DNA of 64,000 bases from Auricularia sp. M13 (taxonomy: Eukaryota > Basidiomycota > Agaricomycetes > Auriculariales > Auriculariaceae): NCBI GenBank assembly GCA_037042915.1, contig CM073193.1, positions 6,944,001-7,008,000 on the forward strand, written 5' to 3'. Positions 11,628 through 23,372 of this stretch are shown here, in pieces. The translations under genes were made by a program, and so were the position numbers. Under the pieces are notes generated by a model that was not told where the DNA came from, made no database searches, and saw nothing but the letters and a program-made list of their open reading frames with translations. Every line of letters begins with the position of its first letter. Position 1 is the stretch's first letter.

Positions 11628-12273
11628 TCTCATAGTCGTCGTTGTCTCGTACATTTAATAAAGTGTGAGTCCTTTGTCTTCACCATGCTTCGGTTCTTCC
11701 TCTTCGCTGTGATTGTTGCAAAAAATTATACTGATTTAATGAGTAAGACCCCTTGCGGGGAATGACTCAACTTTCTTGCTTTGCTGAGCCCTCCTTTCTT
11801 CCTTCGCGCTTTCTGCTTCATCGTGCTGACTTATTTCCTGTAGGGATCGCTCGTGACGTCCTGGTCCATTTGCCTCATATTTGGCGTCCTGTATCTAGAT
11901 CATTAGCTATCAATTTCAATCTCTTTGTTCGTCCAATATGGTCCTTGTCTTCTTGGAGCAGTCTTCGCCGTCATGCTCGCGATAATATTGGGCAACCAGG
12001 AGTGAGTGCGGCGCACGACCCTGGTGTCGCCTCGTCCACAAGATGTGCAATAGCGTTCTTATAGGTTATCCGGGCGAGGCAATAGGTGTACAGATCAGCT
12101 CTATGGTCCGTATCGTTGTATGCGCGGCAGCCAGCGTAACGTGGAAGGGCGGGCGAAGGAGGGAGGGAGGAGCGAGAGAAAGAAACAAGATGATGACTGA
12201 GGGAAAGGAAAATCGAAACGAAGGAGCGAGCGTGGGGGAATCCAGCCTAACTTTCCTGCAGCGCGCACGGAAA
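11628..12273. other. Intergenic, no gene recognised
   Basis: 3' flank of SKT5. A 27-codon open frame from about 11692 begins with a hydrophobic run (MLRFFLFAVIVAKN) but stops at once. A purine-rich block at 12145-12220 is low complexity. Confidence 0.4.
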
Positions 12274-13890
12274 TCACATTATGACGCAGTCCTTCTTGTT
12301 GTCTTTGCTGTCCGCGGCGCTGCTGTCGTCGTCGCGGTCGCGGCGCAATACACCGTTCGCACCTGGCGGCGCAGGCAACGGCGCGCCGGATGCCTTGAGG
12401 CGCTGCGTCGCGCGCTTGTCGCCCTGCTCTGCTGCGCGTTTGTACCACGATATCGCCCTGTTTCGGAGTCATGTCAGCGCTGGCAGGTCAAACGTGCGCT
12501 CGGGAAAACAAACGCACTCGGGCATGCTCTGCACTGTACCGATGCCGACCTCGCAAAAGTACCCGACGGCGTACATGGCTTTGGCGAGGCCAGCCTCGGC
12601 CGCTTTCTTGGCCCACAGGTAGGCCTCCGTGTCGGACTGGGGCAAGATCCCTGGCGAACCGACGAGGTACCAGGCTGTGAGAGCAAAACATGCGTCGCGA
12701 TGATTCTGTTGTGCTGCGATGTTCTGCAACATAGTGATTAGCACCAAGAAATACGCCAGAAATGTAATAATACCCACATAGTAATGAATGCTGAGCGCGG
12801 CGTCCTTGGGACAGCCCATTTTGCCGTATTCATAGCACTCGCCGAGACGGTACGCGCTAGGTGCATAGCCAAGCTCGCTGGCCTGGGCCAAGAGCTCTGC
12901 GGCGTACTCGTGGTCGACGAAGAGCACGTCGTTGATGCCACGCTCGTGGAGGAGCGCGAGCTCGTGCAAGGCGTGCGGAAACTCTGCGGTGGCGTGCTCG
13001 GCCGAGCGCTTGAGCCACTTGACGCCCTCCTTGGGACGGCGCGAGAGGCCGAGCTCGCCGTTGAGCTCGGCGGTGCCGAGGCGGTAGAGCGCGCCGGGGT
13101 GGAGGGCGGCGGCGGCCTTGCGGTAGAAAGTGATGGCCTTGGCGCTGTCGCGGCGGCAGCCCCAGCCGTTTTCGCAGCAGGTGCCGGCGCGGTAGGCGGC
13201 GTCGGGGTGGCCATGCTTGGCGGCGAGGACGAAGAGCGGGAATGCCTTGTCGAAGTCCTGGCGGCCCTTGGGGGTGCCGATGCCGTTCGCGTAGCAGTCC
13301 GCGAGAAAGTACTGGGAGCCGGGGTGGCCGCGGTCGGCGAGCTTGCGCAGCAGCTGGGTAGCCTCGCGGATGAGGTCGTCGCGGCGGTCCTGCATGCGCT
13401 CGATCTCGAGAATGTTGGCGTTGTTGGGCGCCGGCGCGGGGATGGGCAGCGACTTGGACGCATCGATCATGAACGCCGCGAACTCGAACTGCAGCTCCGG
13501 ATCCTGCGTCTTCTTCGCGTTGGCCCGGTACAGCTCCAGCGTGCGCTCGTACGACAGCAGCGCCGCCTGCTTGCCTGGTCGCAGGTGCGAGTGGTCCAGT
13601 ATCGGCGGCGGCGTGCCCTGCCGCGACTCGTCCTGCCCAGCGCCGACCGACGGCGGCGGCGACAGGCGCTGCGGCTCGTCGTCGTACCCCGCCCCGTCGT
13701 CCACGTCATAGTGCGCTCGCGGCGGCGGCACCGGCTCGTCGTACCAGCTCTGCGCTGGCCGCACAGACTGCTCCGGGCGCTGCAAATACTCGCGCGACTG
13801 CCGTCCGCCGTCCAGGCTCGACCGGGAGCCGATGGGCGAGCCCTGTTGCACCTGGTCGTAGCTTCTCCGCGGCGGCGGCGAGGGGAGCAT
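12274..13890 (-). CDS. SKT5: Chitin synthase regulator SKT5/CHS4 with Sel1 repeats and CAAX end
   Basis: Activates and localises class IV chitin synthase (yeast Chs3) at the plasma membrane. Exons 12778-13890, 12518-12723 and 12274-12457 give 500 aa; introns of 54 bp (12724-12777) and 60 bp (12458-12517, GTGCGT...AAACAG) are both multiples of three. The first 120 residues are Pro/Ser-rich and disordered. Then come at least six Sel1/TPR-like repeats (GHPGSQYFLADCYANGIGT, HPDAAYRAGTCCENGWGC, HPGALYRLGTAELNG, GYAPSAYRLGECYEYG, GLAKAMYAVGYFCEVGIGT, AISWYKRAAEQGDKRAT). The C-terminus is KKDCVIM, a CAAX box for prenylation, as in yeast Chs4. Nothing looks broken. It lies in tandem with the coiled-coil gene upstream. 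Confidence 0.94.
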
Positions 13891-14120
13891 TGCTCGGGCG
13901 AATCTGTTGCGTAATGAGACGTAGCTCGCGGAGTTGAACGACGGCTCAGCACAAGAAATTCAAGGTTGAATTCCTGGATTCTATTCTGCGACGCAAGAAA
14001 CTCCGTCCTATGCTAGGGTCAGATGCAAGAAAAAACACACAGAGTGGCGGGACGTATGCTACAAGATCTGAATACCAATCACACTACTTTTGCACTGAAT
14101 ACCGGAACCCGAGCGTCCTA

Positions 14121-16769
14121 CTACATCCAAACTTCGATGACGCGCCTGCGCGCCTCAGCCTCAGCCCGCCGCCGGTCCTCCGCCTCGTCAAACAGGCGCG
14201 CACGGCGCTCCTCATTGTGCAGAAACGCGCGCTCACGCGCAGCCTCGGCGCCCTCGAGCTGTCCGAGCACCTTGGCGTGCTCCGACAGGAGCTGCGCGCT
14301 AGGGACAGACGGCGTCGCCGGCGCCGTCGCAGTCGGGCTGCGTGGCGGAAGTCGGAAGGACAGCGCACCTGAGTGCCCGCTCGCCGTGCGCGGCAGTGGT
14401 GCGCGTCCTGGCCCGCGCATGTCGGGAAATGGCATATTGTATGTCGACGGCAGCCGCGGCGTCTGTGTTGCTGCCGTTGCTGCATAGAAGTGCTGAGTCG
14501 GCGATCGGCGCGCCCCCGGCGGCGTGGAGACGTGGACGGAGTAAGCTTGGCCGTGCCCGCGACTGGGAGAGGCGACGCTGGGGACATAGACGAATTCGCG
14601 ATGCTCTTCGTGCGGCGCGCCGGAAAACTCGAGCACCGTCGGCGCGTGGCCATGCGCCGTCGTGCCAAATGTCGGGTGCGGGCTCGCGAAGGTTCGTGGA
14701 GGGCTCGGGGGCGCATCGAAGGTTGGTTGCGGGCTGGCTGGCGCGGGAGGCGGAGCAGACGATCCTCCAGGGTCCGCGGCCGACTCCAAGGGAGGGAGGT
14801 TGAACGGACTGGGCTCTGGCGGCGGCGGCGTGGGTGGTTTTGGTCCTTTCTTCAGCTTCTTGGTGCCCTTGCGCTTGAACCAGCCTCCCTTGCCTTTATC
14901 GGCCTGCTCTTCTGCGGGAGGGTCGGGAGGTGCGTCGCCGTGTTGCGAAAGAACTTGAGCATGTTCTGCTTCGACAGCCTCGTGACGCGCGCGTGCAGCT
15001 GCCTCCTCTTCCTCGTCTCGTCGCCTTTGCTCCTCTTCAATCTCTTGCTGTCGCCTATGCTCCTCAGAAGCCAGACGGGCCGCCTCCTCTGCCGCTTTCA
15101 ACGCGAGTTCCGCCTCCTCTTTGCGTCGTTTCTCGTCCTCTTCGGCAGCCTTCTTCCTGTCCTCTTCCTCCTGGGCCTTTCTGCGCTCTTCTTCCTCAGC
15201 ATGAGCAGCAGCAGCGCCAGCGTCGGCCTCAGCAGCAGCAGGAGGACCATCACCGAGGTGCTAGGGCCTGCCTCAGCCCCCCACTCCTCAGCGAGCATTT
15301 CCTCGACAGCGCCCTTGCCCTTCTTCTTCTTCACTCTCCGCGGCGCAGGCGGTTTGTCCTTGGCGACGGCGCGATCGCGATTGAGCATGCTCGACACCCG
15401 GCGCCAGGAACCCCTTCTTGCCTGGAACAACGGGTTCGTCTTCGGGCTGCGCTTGCGGTGGTTCAGGCTCGGGTTCGGGCTCGGGCTCGGGAGGATGGGC
15501 TTGGAGGGCTGCGGCGGGATGGCGTGGAGCTCCGTTCCCGACAAAGGCCTCTCGCAGGGCACGAGCGGGACTTGGGACTCCTGCTGGCGGCGTCGTGCGG
15601 ACGGGGAGAAAGCGCGGCGTGCCGTCGCTTGCGAGCGGGACGACGCGTAGGTGCTCTGGGAGGGCGTAGTCGCGCGCGATGACGGGCGTCTGCGCCGGCA
15701 GACGGCCCGAGCGAGCAGGCGTCGGGTTCGAGCGCGTGGGCGTGATGTTCGTGCGGATCGGAGACGGGCGCGGCGGCGAGGTGGCCTGGGTTGGGCTGCC
15801 GACGGGGACGTGAAAGATATTGGCACCATGCATGTCCGAGAGCGTCGGGCTTCGCACGTGCGCTGGGGGTGCGAGCGACGGCGCGGCTGGCAGAGGAGAA
15901 CGAGCTGTGGTACCGCCAGAGGGCGCGCGGGAGTGGGTGCGCGAGCGAGGACGGGACGGTGGCTGGCTCGGGTCCTGTACATAGAGGCTGGCGTCGGACG
16001 GGCGTCGGCTGCCCTGCTGAGATGCTGTCGCGCCGCTGAGACCGAGACCGTGGGCGAGCGGAGGGGGTTCGTCTGGCCATCCACTACCGCCGCCGCCGCC
16101 GCCGCCAGCATCGCCAAAGCCCCATGAACCGCCACCGCCGCCGCCATCGTCCCAACCAGAGCCGCCGGCAGCCTGGGCGTCAAAGGCTTCCCAGCCGCTG
16201 TCTGGCTGGTGTTCGTCTCCCTCGCGTCGTCTGCGGCCAGATGAAGCTGTGCGCCGGCTGGACGCCCGGGACCGCGATCCGCCGCCGCTGCCCCCACCGG
16301 CCGCGGTTGGGTCGCCGCCATCGGGCGGGTCGACGGACAGGGCAACGTGGGGGAACGTGCTCGGCCCTGCGACGGGCTCTTCGAGCACCGTCTCCATGCC
16401 GCTGTTGCGCTTGCTTTCGAGGACGCCGCCGCCGAGCAGCGGGCTGTGGAGGCCGCTGTTGAGGCCGCTGGGGGGCGCGTCCTCGACGCTGGGCTGCATT
16501 GCGTGGCGCGGCGTCGTGTGGGGGTGCGGCGGCGGCCTGGTGGAGCCGGCGCGGGTGGTGGCGACGCTCTCGGCGTCCCAGCCGGGGCCGACAAAGTCGT
16601 CGAAGATGGGGACGACGGGCGTGGTGTCGAAGGTGCTGCCGGCGAGCTGGTTGTGCAGGCGGCTGCGCGGCGTGTCGCGGCCCACCGGGCGCATCGACGG
16701 CGTGAGGCCGCCCAGCATCGACGTCCGCCGCGACTGCGCGCGCGACGCCGCCGACATGCCCGCGTCCAT
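14121..16769 (-). CDS. Coiled-coil, low-complexity protein of unknown function
   Basis: I do not recognise the family. The N-terminal part (from ATG 16769) is Ser/Pro/Gly-rich with one less repetitive patch (FDDFVGPGWDAESVATTR) and Gly runs around SGWDDGGGG. The middle has a basic patch (KKKKGKG) and EEMLAEEWGAEAG. The C-terminal third is a long charged coiled coil (EEEERRKAQEEEDRKKAAEE), then KGKGGWFKRKGTKKLKKGPK, a Pro-rich stretch and a final coil ending RRRVIEVWM. The three parts lie in three frames: breaks are needed near 15407-15414 and near 15247-15258, with no intron of reasonable length at either. The breaks cancel out, so one gene with two base-count errors is simplest; two genes is the alternative. 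Confidence 0.6.
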
Positions 16770-17894
16770 GCTCGGCGATGGCGAGCACGAGCTGGAGAAT
16801 GCGCGAGTTCAAACTCAGACAGGAGGCGCTTGATTTTCCTTTTTGCTCGCGTGCAAATCGCGTGCACTCGAACAAAAACACGCGTTTTCCGCGCGCTGTA
16901 TGCTATCCCCCCCTTTTGAACGGCCCAGCTCACAGTCTTCAGCGCGCCTTGTCGGCGTCAGTACCTGTGCCCAGTAGTCTTGCGACAACGTGCTGCCACT
17001 TTGCCCCTCGAGGCGGCATGAGGCGCACGCTACAGCGCTCTACACAACTTCTCCCGGGTTCCGAAGCAGCTGCCACAACGGCATGCACAATTGCTGTGGC
17101 ATGCGCTCCGTCGTCCAAGCAGCCAATAGCCAGGCCTGGCTCATAGGGGCCCGAACCGTATGATCGTCTCAGCCTGCTTTGTGCTCGTGCCGTGATGAGG
17201 ACGGCGGGGCGGCAGGGGGTTTTGAACTGTCGACGCTGTCAGTCTGGGAATCGTAAATGTTGGCAGAGGCTGCACACGTCGAGAATACCCGCGGGCGCTG
17301 GCAGTGTCCCTTCGAAGAAAATACTAAGACGATGTGAAACCCGAGGACGATGCCAACGTACGGGTCGATCGACGTTTCAAGTTTGAGCTGGCTGTGCCAG
17401 TGCCGCTCTATGCATACCGTCAGGGGATCGCGGACGAGCTGCGTCCACCGTTGGACATCATGCCTTGAGCTCTGCACGCTGGTCACTCTGAGGGCCGAGG
17501 AGCACTATACAAATCGCGGTCCCTTGATCACCTTCGAAAGCGAGTTAGTTCTGAGCAACGCCGAAGCCTTCGCGTTAGTGATGACGGCGAAAAAAGGACG
17601 TGGAGAATCGGGAGCGTCTCAACAAGGTGGATCTGCACATTTCAAACGTTGGTCCCCGCGGAGTCTCGCTGGCGTAGATCAGGCAGCAATGCTTCACGCG
17701 ATAAGCCCATTTCTGGACAGGATCATCAATGCCACGAGCACAACTGCGGCGACCCATGGTGTACCTGGACAGTGGAAGGGAAGCAGATGCGGCTAAACTG
17801 TTTTGCAGTCGTTACAGCCCGAAAAGATTTGCACCAAGAAGATAAATCAATATATATAAAGGGACTGAGAACACCAACCGCTGGCAGAGCTGCC
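16770..17894. other. Intergenic, possible unrecognised small gene
   Basis: 1.1 kb between the coiled-coil gene and GH43. The minus strand has a membrane-like run (YVGIVLGFHIVLVFSS) near 17330-17380 and another (WVAAVVLVALMILSRNGLIA) near 17700-17760, in different frames. These could be exons of a small membrane protein, but no consistent model emerged. Confidence 0.35.
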
Positions 17895-19258
17895 TTACTT
17901 TACAACGACAGGCCAGCCAGACGAGAAGTCAAGGTAGTTGAAGCCCACGTGGCGCGTCGGGTTGTAAGTCGCCCTCTTGCTCTTGCTCTTGCACTTGCCC
18001 TCACCGACCTTCGAAGGGTCAGCGTGAGCGGCCTTGGTTGTACCCATGACTTCGTCCTTCTTGAGGTAGTGGTAAACAATCATGTCGCGGCCACTAACAG
18101 GATCGTGGAACACGCTTTGACCTGCAACAGCAAAGGATCAGAGTCACCAAGTCGCGCGAAAACGCAAGGGCATACGGACCTCCCGGTGCGTAGACGTTGT
18201 TGTGCGAGCCAAGGACGAGGGTGCCGACTTTCTTCTTGTACTTCTTCGAGAGGTCGTTACCGGCTTTGTCTTTGAACGGGCCATGCACAGACGTTCCGCG
18301 GCCCACGAGAACTTTGTACTCCTCGCCAGCCGGGGGAATGGTGCGGAATGCGTTGTTCTGCAACATCGCCGCTGTTAGTAACTCAGGAGTGAAGACAGAC
18401 TCGGACCAGACGTACACCCTCCGACCAGAATACATAGAAAAACTTGGAGTTGGCGGGCTTGTACACACCGCTTGCCTCCGTGTGTCCCTGGTTGGCGACG
18501 AGCAGCTTGGGCTTCGTATTCTGCGACGCGTACAAGACCACCGCCGTGAGTGCATGAAAGCCGACTGTGACTGCGCGGTCGTACCGGTTTCGGGGCCGTG
18601 GCGTTCGCCATTTCGTACTGGTAGATGCCCTGGCTGTACGAGCCGAAGTTGAGGTACAGTTTTCCACCAGCAACGATGGTGTTGGCGTCGACTGGAAGCG
18701 CAAGCGCATGAGGCTCCGAGGCCTGAGAGCGCCGGTGAAGCAAACGTACTAGCATTCCACGGATCGCTGGGGTGAGAGCGAACGACCTGTCCGTGGTCCT
18801 TCCAGGACCCCTGCGCCATGGTCGGGCTGGTGGCCACGCCGATAGCGCTGTTCTTGTTGCCGAGCTGGGAGATGCAGTAGTAGAGCGCGTAGCCGTTGCC
18901 GAGTTTAATGTGGTTGACATCCGGAGCCCAATAGCCGCCCTCAAGGTCGATGGTCGTGCCCTTCGGCAAGGCCACGCCATGGCGCGTCCAGGGTCTGTGG
19001 AGATAGGAGTTATTTTAGACAGCAAACACTGGCGAGTCGTAGCGAGTCGTGGACTCACCCCGTCACGGCAGGACTGGAAAACATGGGGAAGTTTGCTCCT
19101 GTGCCGAATAAATAGTAGCTGCTTGCTGCAGCATTGTAGGCGACGGTGGGAGCGCCGACAGAAACGTTGGCTGAAGAGCGATGCACGGATAAGGCTTCGG
19201 CGTTGAAATAAGAGCGTAGATGCGCACCCATTCCAGGAAGAGGAGGCGGAAACGGCAT
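17895..19258 (-). CDS. GH43 arabinanase-like protein with substituted catalytic base
   Basis: Five-bladed beta-propeller of glycoside hydrolase family 43 (endo-1,5-alpha-L-arabinanase group). Exons 19059-19258, 18750-18994, 18585-18691, 18416-18520, 18180-18357 and 17895-18121, 353 aa; introns 58-64 bp. Family marks in order: SSYYLFGTG, GPWTRHGVAL, LEGGYWAPDV, ALYYCISQLGNKNSAIGVA, DPWNAIDANT, TEASGVYK, GSHNNVYAPGGQSVFHDP, MIVYHYL and YLDFSSGWPVV. The first blade should carry the general-base Asp in a motif like HDPTV; here it reads VGAPTV (19151-19168), so the Asp is Ala. No signal peptide is visible from the ATG at 19258 and no upstream exon was found. It may be an inactive or repurposed intracellular protein, or its first exon is misjudged. 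Confidence 0.87.
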
Positions 19259-19882
19259 AGTTTAAACGATTAGCTAGTTGTAAGGCTGAATGGGTGGGTG
19301 CTTGGGAGGAGGAGGCAAAGTTGCCTGCTAGTATCTGCCCTTTTCATACTGGAAAGTGGACAGGCAGCTGGCAACGATCCGCACGTGGCAGCAGCTGGCA
19401 TGCCCTAGCATTCTGGCGCAAATCCATGACACGTTGTTGAAGATGCTCGATCATGGTGAGCTGGAGATGGCAGGAAGTAGTGTTCGCCGCTCGGCCACGT
19501 GAAGGTCACGATAAGTGGAGGCGTTCGCTGTTTGATCAGAAAGACTCTGTCATGACCGAAAGATATGCCTGCGTATTGGGCAGATACAAGTCCAGAGAGT
19601 GTGCCAAGTGGTGTTGGTGATGAAGCCAGAAAAATATGCTGGCCGCGCCGGACATGGTGAGTGAGGCGGTCACTACTTACCCTAAGGTAGTGAACAGGCA
19701 GTATCCAGAACCAGGACAAGCATCGATCCGTCGAAGACATGGTTTTTGGTGGTATGTACGCGGTTCTTCGGGGTCCATGTGCCTGGCCTCATTCATGACA
19801 GATTAGATGAATCGAACTGCGGGCATGGTATCATGACTAGTACTGTGTAGTAGGGACCATGGGCGGTCCCGCGCACGAATCT
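19259..19882. other. Intergenic, no gene recognised
   Basis: Promoter side of GH43. No coding or repeat signal beyond short frames. Confidence 0.4.
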
Positions 19883-19960
19883 CCATCGCGTTGTCACTGC
19901 AGCGTTCATCGGCGACCGGGTCCATCGCGTTGTCACTGCGGCGTTCATCGCCGACCGGGC
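19883..19960. repeat. 39-bp tandem repeat, two copies
   Basis: Two head-to-tail units of 39 bp (19883-19921 and 19922-19960) starting CCATCGCGTTGTCACTGC, with two or three mismatches. They sit exactly where the left end of the adjoining MITE copy should be. Confidence 0.9.
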
Positions 19961-20169
19961 AAGACAATAGTTTGAGGGTGCTCGTTGACAAATCTCAGGA
20001 CCACCATTCATACTATTCACAGGTTCAAGACATATTGTACGTGATTTTGTAGTGAGTGGCACTGAGATTTGTATTGTGCCACATTCAATGGATTGTCTTT
20101 CATTCTTGCAGAAAATCATGCTGGTAATCTCTAACAATTCTCGACCACCACACAGTTCCGGGCCCAGTG
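19961..20169 (+). mobile_element. MITE family 1, copy 1 (left end lost)
   Basis: About 200 bp matching 36830-37036 at roughly 80% (blocks CTCGACCACCA, GAGATTTGTATTGTGCCAC, CATTCTTGCAGAAAATCATG). The right end CCGGGCCCAGTG is intact at 20158-20169; the left terminal repeat is missing. Non-coding, so mobilised in trans if at all. Confidence 0.85.
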
Positions 20170-20449
20170 TTTGAGAAGAACGGATTCATATACGTTGGGG
20201 ATGTCGAAGACGTGATCCAATGCCCAGAGCCCAAAGACGGCGCAGAACTGGACTGCATGTCCTAGAGTGGAGACGCTGGAGTACGATCCAGGATAGCAGC
20301 GACGTGATTTTGAAGCTGTATAACCAAGCATTCACAGACTGAATAGTAGAACTGTAAAATGCGGACACATTGGGCATGAAGTGGCTGTCTGACGGTCAAG
20401 TGCGGAGAAGCCGACGCGCGTCGCTTCAGCTCCGACTTGCACTTTCACC
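20170..20449. promoter_or_regulatory. Upstream region of proteasome alpha-5
   Basis: 280 bp between the MITE right end and the PUP2 start codon. It must contain the core promoter; no clear TATA box was seen, as usual for housekeeping genes. Confidence 0.4.
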
Positions 20450-21613
20450 ATGTTTCTGACGCGCTCTGAATACGGTCAGTCGCTGCCTGTACGCTCTGCG
20501 GCCATTGGCATAGCTCTAATCCCCGTCTAGACCGCGGTGTCAACACGTTCTCGCCCGAGGGCCGTCTGTTCCAAGGTGCGTACACCACGCCAGCAACACG
20601 CGCGTCCATTCACCCGTTACCGCCCTATAGTCGAGTATGCCATCGAGGCCATCAAGGTGCGTTCTGCGAGCGGCCAGCGGCGACAGTAATGGGCGCAGCT
20701 GACGCGTCTGTGCAGCTCGGTTCGACGACGGTGGGCATCTCCACGCCGCACGGCGTCGTCCTCGGCGTCGAAAAGCGCGTCCAGTCTCCGCTGCTCGAGG
20801 CGTCCAGCATCGAAAAGATTGTCGAGATCGACAAGCACCTCGGTTGTGCAATGTCTGGCCTGACCGCCGACGCGCGGACAATGATCGACCATGCACGCGT
20901 CACCTCCCAGGTCTGCCCTTGCCTCTGTGTGCCAGCTTTGATTGACTCAACCTTTGTCTCTCAGAACCACGCTTTCACGTACGACGAGAAGATCAAGGTC
21001 GAGAGCGTTACGCAGGCCGTATGTGACCTGGCGTTGCGGTTCGGAGAGAGCATGGAGAACGAGGATGCCATGATGGTAGATTTCCATTCACCGATGTCCA
21101 TGCACTCTCTTACGCGTTTAAAGTCCCGGCCATTCGGCGTTGCATTGCTTGTCGCGGGTATTGACGAACTTGGCCCGCAACTGTGCGCTTCCATCCGCGT
21201 TCGACGCGCCGCGCACTAACGTGCTTTCGGTCAGGTTCCACACAGATCCTAGCGGGACGATGATGAAGTACGAGGCCAAGGCGATAGGAAGTGGCTCCGA
21301 GGCAGCGCAGGCAGAGCTGCAGGACAAGTACCACAAAGTACGCGTCGCTAAACCATCCAATATTCCACACCTACTCACAGTTGGCTCATTGTCGCACAGC
21401 AAATGTCGCTTCTGGAAGCGCATAAGCTCACGTTGCGCGTGCTGAAGCAAGTCATGGAGGAGAAGCTCGACCAACACAACGTGCAGCTTGCACAGGTGTG
21501 TACACGTTTTCGCAGAATGTAGATCGCGCCTCACCATATACTAGGTGACTCCGGAGGGCGGGTTCGAGATCCTCAGCGAGACGAAGCTGCGCGAGGTTAT
21601 TGACGACATGTGA
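20450..21613 (+). CDS. PUP2: 20S proteasome subunit alpha-5
   Basis: Structural alpha-ring subunit of the 20S proteasome, cytosol and nucleus. Nine exons: 20450-20474, 20531-20575, 20631-20656, 20716-20910, 20965-21075, 21124-21182, 21235-21337, 21400-21495 and 21545-21613; 242 aa, the normal family size. The alpha signature is intact ([20 protein letters not shown]), followed by [70 protein letters not shown] and the C-terminal REVIDDM. Three introns fall in the first 35 codons, leaving exons of 25, 45 and 26 nt. No irregularity seen. Confidence 0.97.
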
Positions 21614-22359
21614 ATAGACCAGCTTGGAATCTTAATGCGCGGCTTAAAAGCAGGTTCTTGACATCATGGTTGATCACCTTCAGATTTCGCATCGTGAACC
21701 CGGTGCTGTCAAGCTGGTTTCCATTCCTCACGGCATACGTGTTGGTGTGTGTCGAATCCTTTCTATTCCAATCAGTCAGGATTCCATAGCAACGTTTGCC
21801 CCCAATGAGCTCTGCAGCGACTTGACCTTCAAGCCAATGCAGTCGCTAGCAGGATGCACGTCCGCTCATACTCAGTCATACTTATGGCTGGGCCCTTCTC
21901 GTGCTTGCTGTGCCTTGCTGCACTCAACCGTCAAACTGGACGCATGTGCTCTCAGGGTGGCGGGCATCCGACTCTGGGCGAAGATCTTGGGCCGTCTTTG
22001 TGCAATGTCTCGGAGGGAGCGTAGCGTCGTCAAAAGTTGCTCGACTTCTACCATTTGCGGCTGGCCTGGGAACGCCTTCGAATACTTTCTGGAGCTGTGC
22101 TGACACGACAGGGCTGCGGAGCTCAAGACAGGTTAGCTTCATGTTGGATACCTATTCGAGGCGCGTTCTCTCCCTTGTATAACTCGAGCGCTCAGGATTG
22201 TGGACACGGTACGTATGTCATCCCCGGGGCCGTCCCTGCGCTCAATTTGTTCTACAGCTGCCAATGCACAGTGCCTTTTCCCCAACAGCTGGGTTATAGT
22301 CGCCCTATTACATGACATGTTGTTCCGCTCATTCCTTCAGCGCACCCACACCTGCTTGC
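21614..22359. other. Intergenic, no gene recognised
   Basis: 745 bp; holds the PUP2 3' UTR and CVNH promoter. No coding or repeat signal. Confidence 0.45.
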
Positions 22360-22877
22360 ATGCGTCTCCAATTTAGCATTGTCCTGGCGGCCAGTTCCCT
22401 CTACGCCGGCATTCGCGCCGACAGCGGCTTCGCCGCCAACTGCAGCAAGTTCAGCCTGTGCGGAACCGTGCTGCGGGCCACCTGTCTGGACGACGACGGC
22501 AACCCTCGCAATGCCAGCATCGACTTGAACAAATGCCTCGGCTACTGGCCAGACCATAACGGCTACATTTGGTGCCAGCAGGAGTACGTCCGGTGTCCAC
22601 CAGAGATCGTGGCGCATACTATACTCCATACTATACTCGACCGTGGCTGAATGCTGTTCTGTGCGCAGCGCTGGATTGGGCGGGCAGTGCGCGCTCAACG
22701 GCAGCACGGTTTTGTGCCCTTGCCCAGGGGACGATGAAACTTGGAAACATTTCAACCCGTTTGATCTTGGTATGTTATCTTTCGTATTCTATCTCTTCCA
22801 CGAGTCCTTATTTTACATCAGATACCTGCATCGGCAATACGAATGGGCAGCTTACCTGTTCCGACCCCGTGTTCTGA
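22360..22877 (+). CDS. Secreted cyanovirin-N homology (CVNH) lectin
   Basis: Exons 22360-22583, 22669-22769 and 22822-22877 give 126 aa. A signal peptide (MRLQFSIVLAASSLYAGIRA) precedes one CVNH module: FAANCSKFSLCGTVLRATC, then SIDLNKCLGYW and a second half with CALNGSTVLCPC, FNPFDLDTCIGNTNGQLTC. The NxxxIDLN and LD.CIGNxNGxLxC patterns are the family hallmarks. CVNH domains bind mannose-type glycans; in fungi they are found alone or fused to other modules, with roles little known. Several Cys beyond the basic fold suggest extra disulfides, sensible for a secreted form. Donors are GTACGT and GTATGT. Confidence 0.93.
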
Positions 22878-23372
22878 CCTGAAACCTGGATGAACGAGGA
22901 TCCTTAGCGGTCCCATCTCTGCATTTGGAATGTGCTGCAGGCACCAAGCAACGACCTGACCTCTCAGAATAGGAGGTTCCTTGGGCATTGATATGGCATG
23001 CTCCAATGTGTTCCTCATAAACACCTGTCACGTCTCTTGGAATTTCATCAAACTCGGAGCGTCACCTTTATATACAACTCACTGCGGACCCTGCCTAGGT
23101 CTGCCCGCATGAATGAAAACTGGTGAAGTTCGCGAGTTGCTAAAGTCGGACTGGGAAACTGCATCTGCGATAATAGCTTCAGGACCCTCATCTACGTGCT
23201 TCATCTGCAAAGTTCAGAATCGACCGCTGAACGGATTATGAATGGGCACAAGCGAGTGTATTTCTTCAAAGGAGTGTGGTCGCAGAAAGGAGTGTGGTCA
23301 CAAATACAGTGATTAGGATTATTATACTACTAGGTAGACCATCTTGTCCATTCTTCCCTCGTGAGCAGTTGC
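22878..23372. other. Convergent intergenic region with a short tandem
   Basis: About 500 bp between the 3' ends of CVNH and the next gene. It contains an imperfect 18-bp tandem (AAAGGAGTGTGGTCGCAG type) at about 23267-23302 and nothing else recognisable. Confidence 0.45.

Noticed and set aside
12784-13914. 376-codon plus-strand frame
   Set aside because: Antisense to SKT5 in GC-rich codons; no domain and Ala/Val/Arg bias typical of shadow frames.
15098-16933. 611-codon minus-strand frame rich in Arg/Ala
   Set aside because: Mostly the GC-rich shadow of the coiled-coil gene; only its short KKKKGKG section fits the real protein, through an apparent frame break.
16934-17894. A two-exon small membrane protein gene
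   Set aside because: Hydrophobic runs exist in different frames but no splice join or family supports a model.
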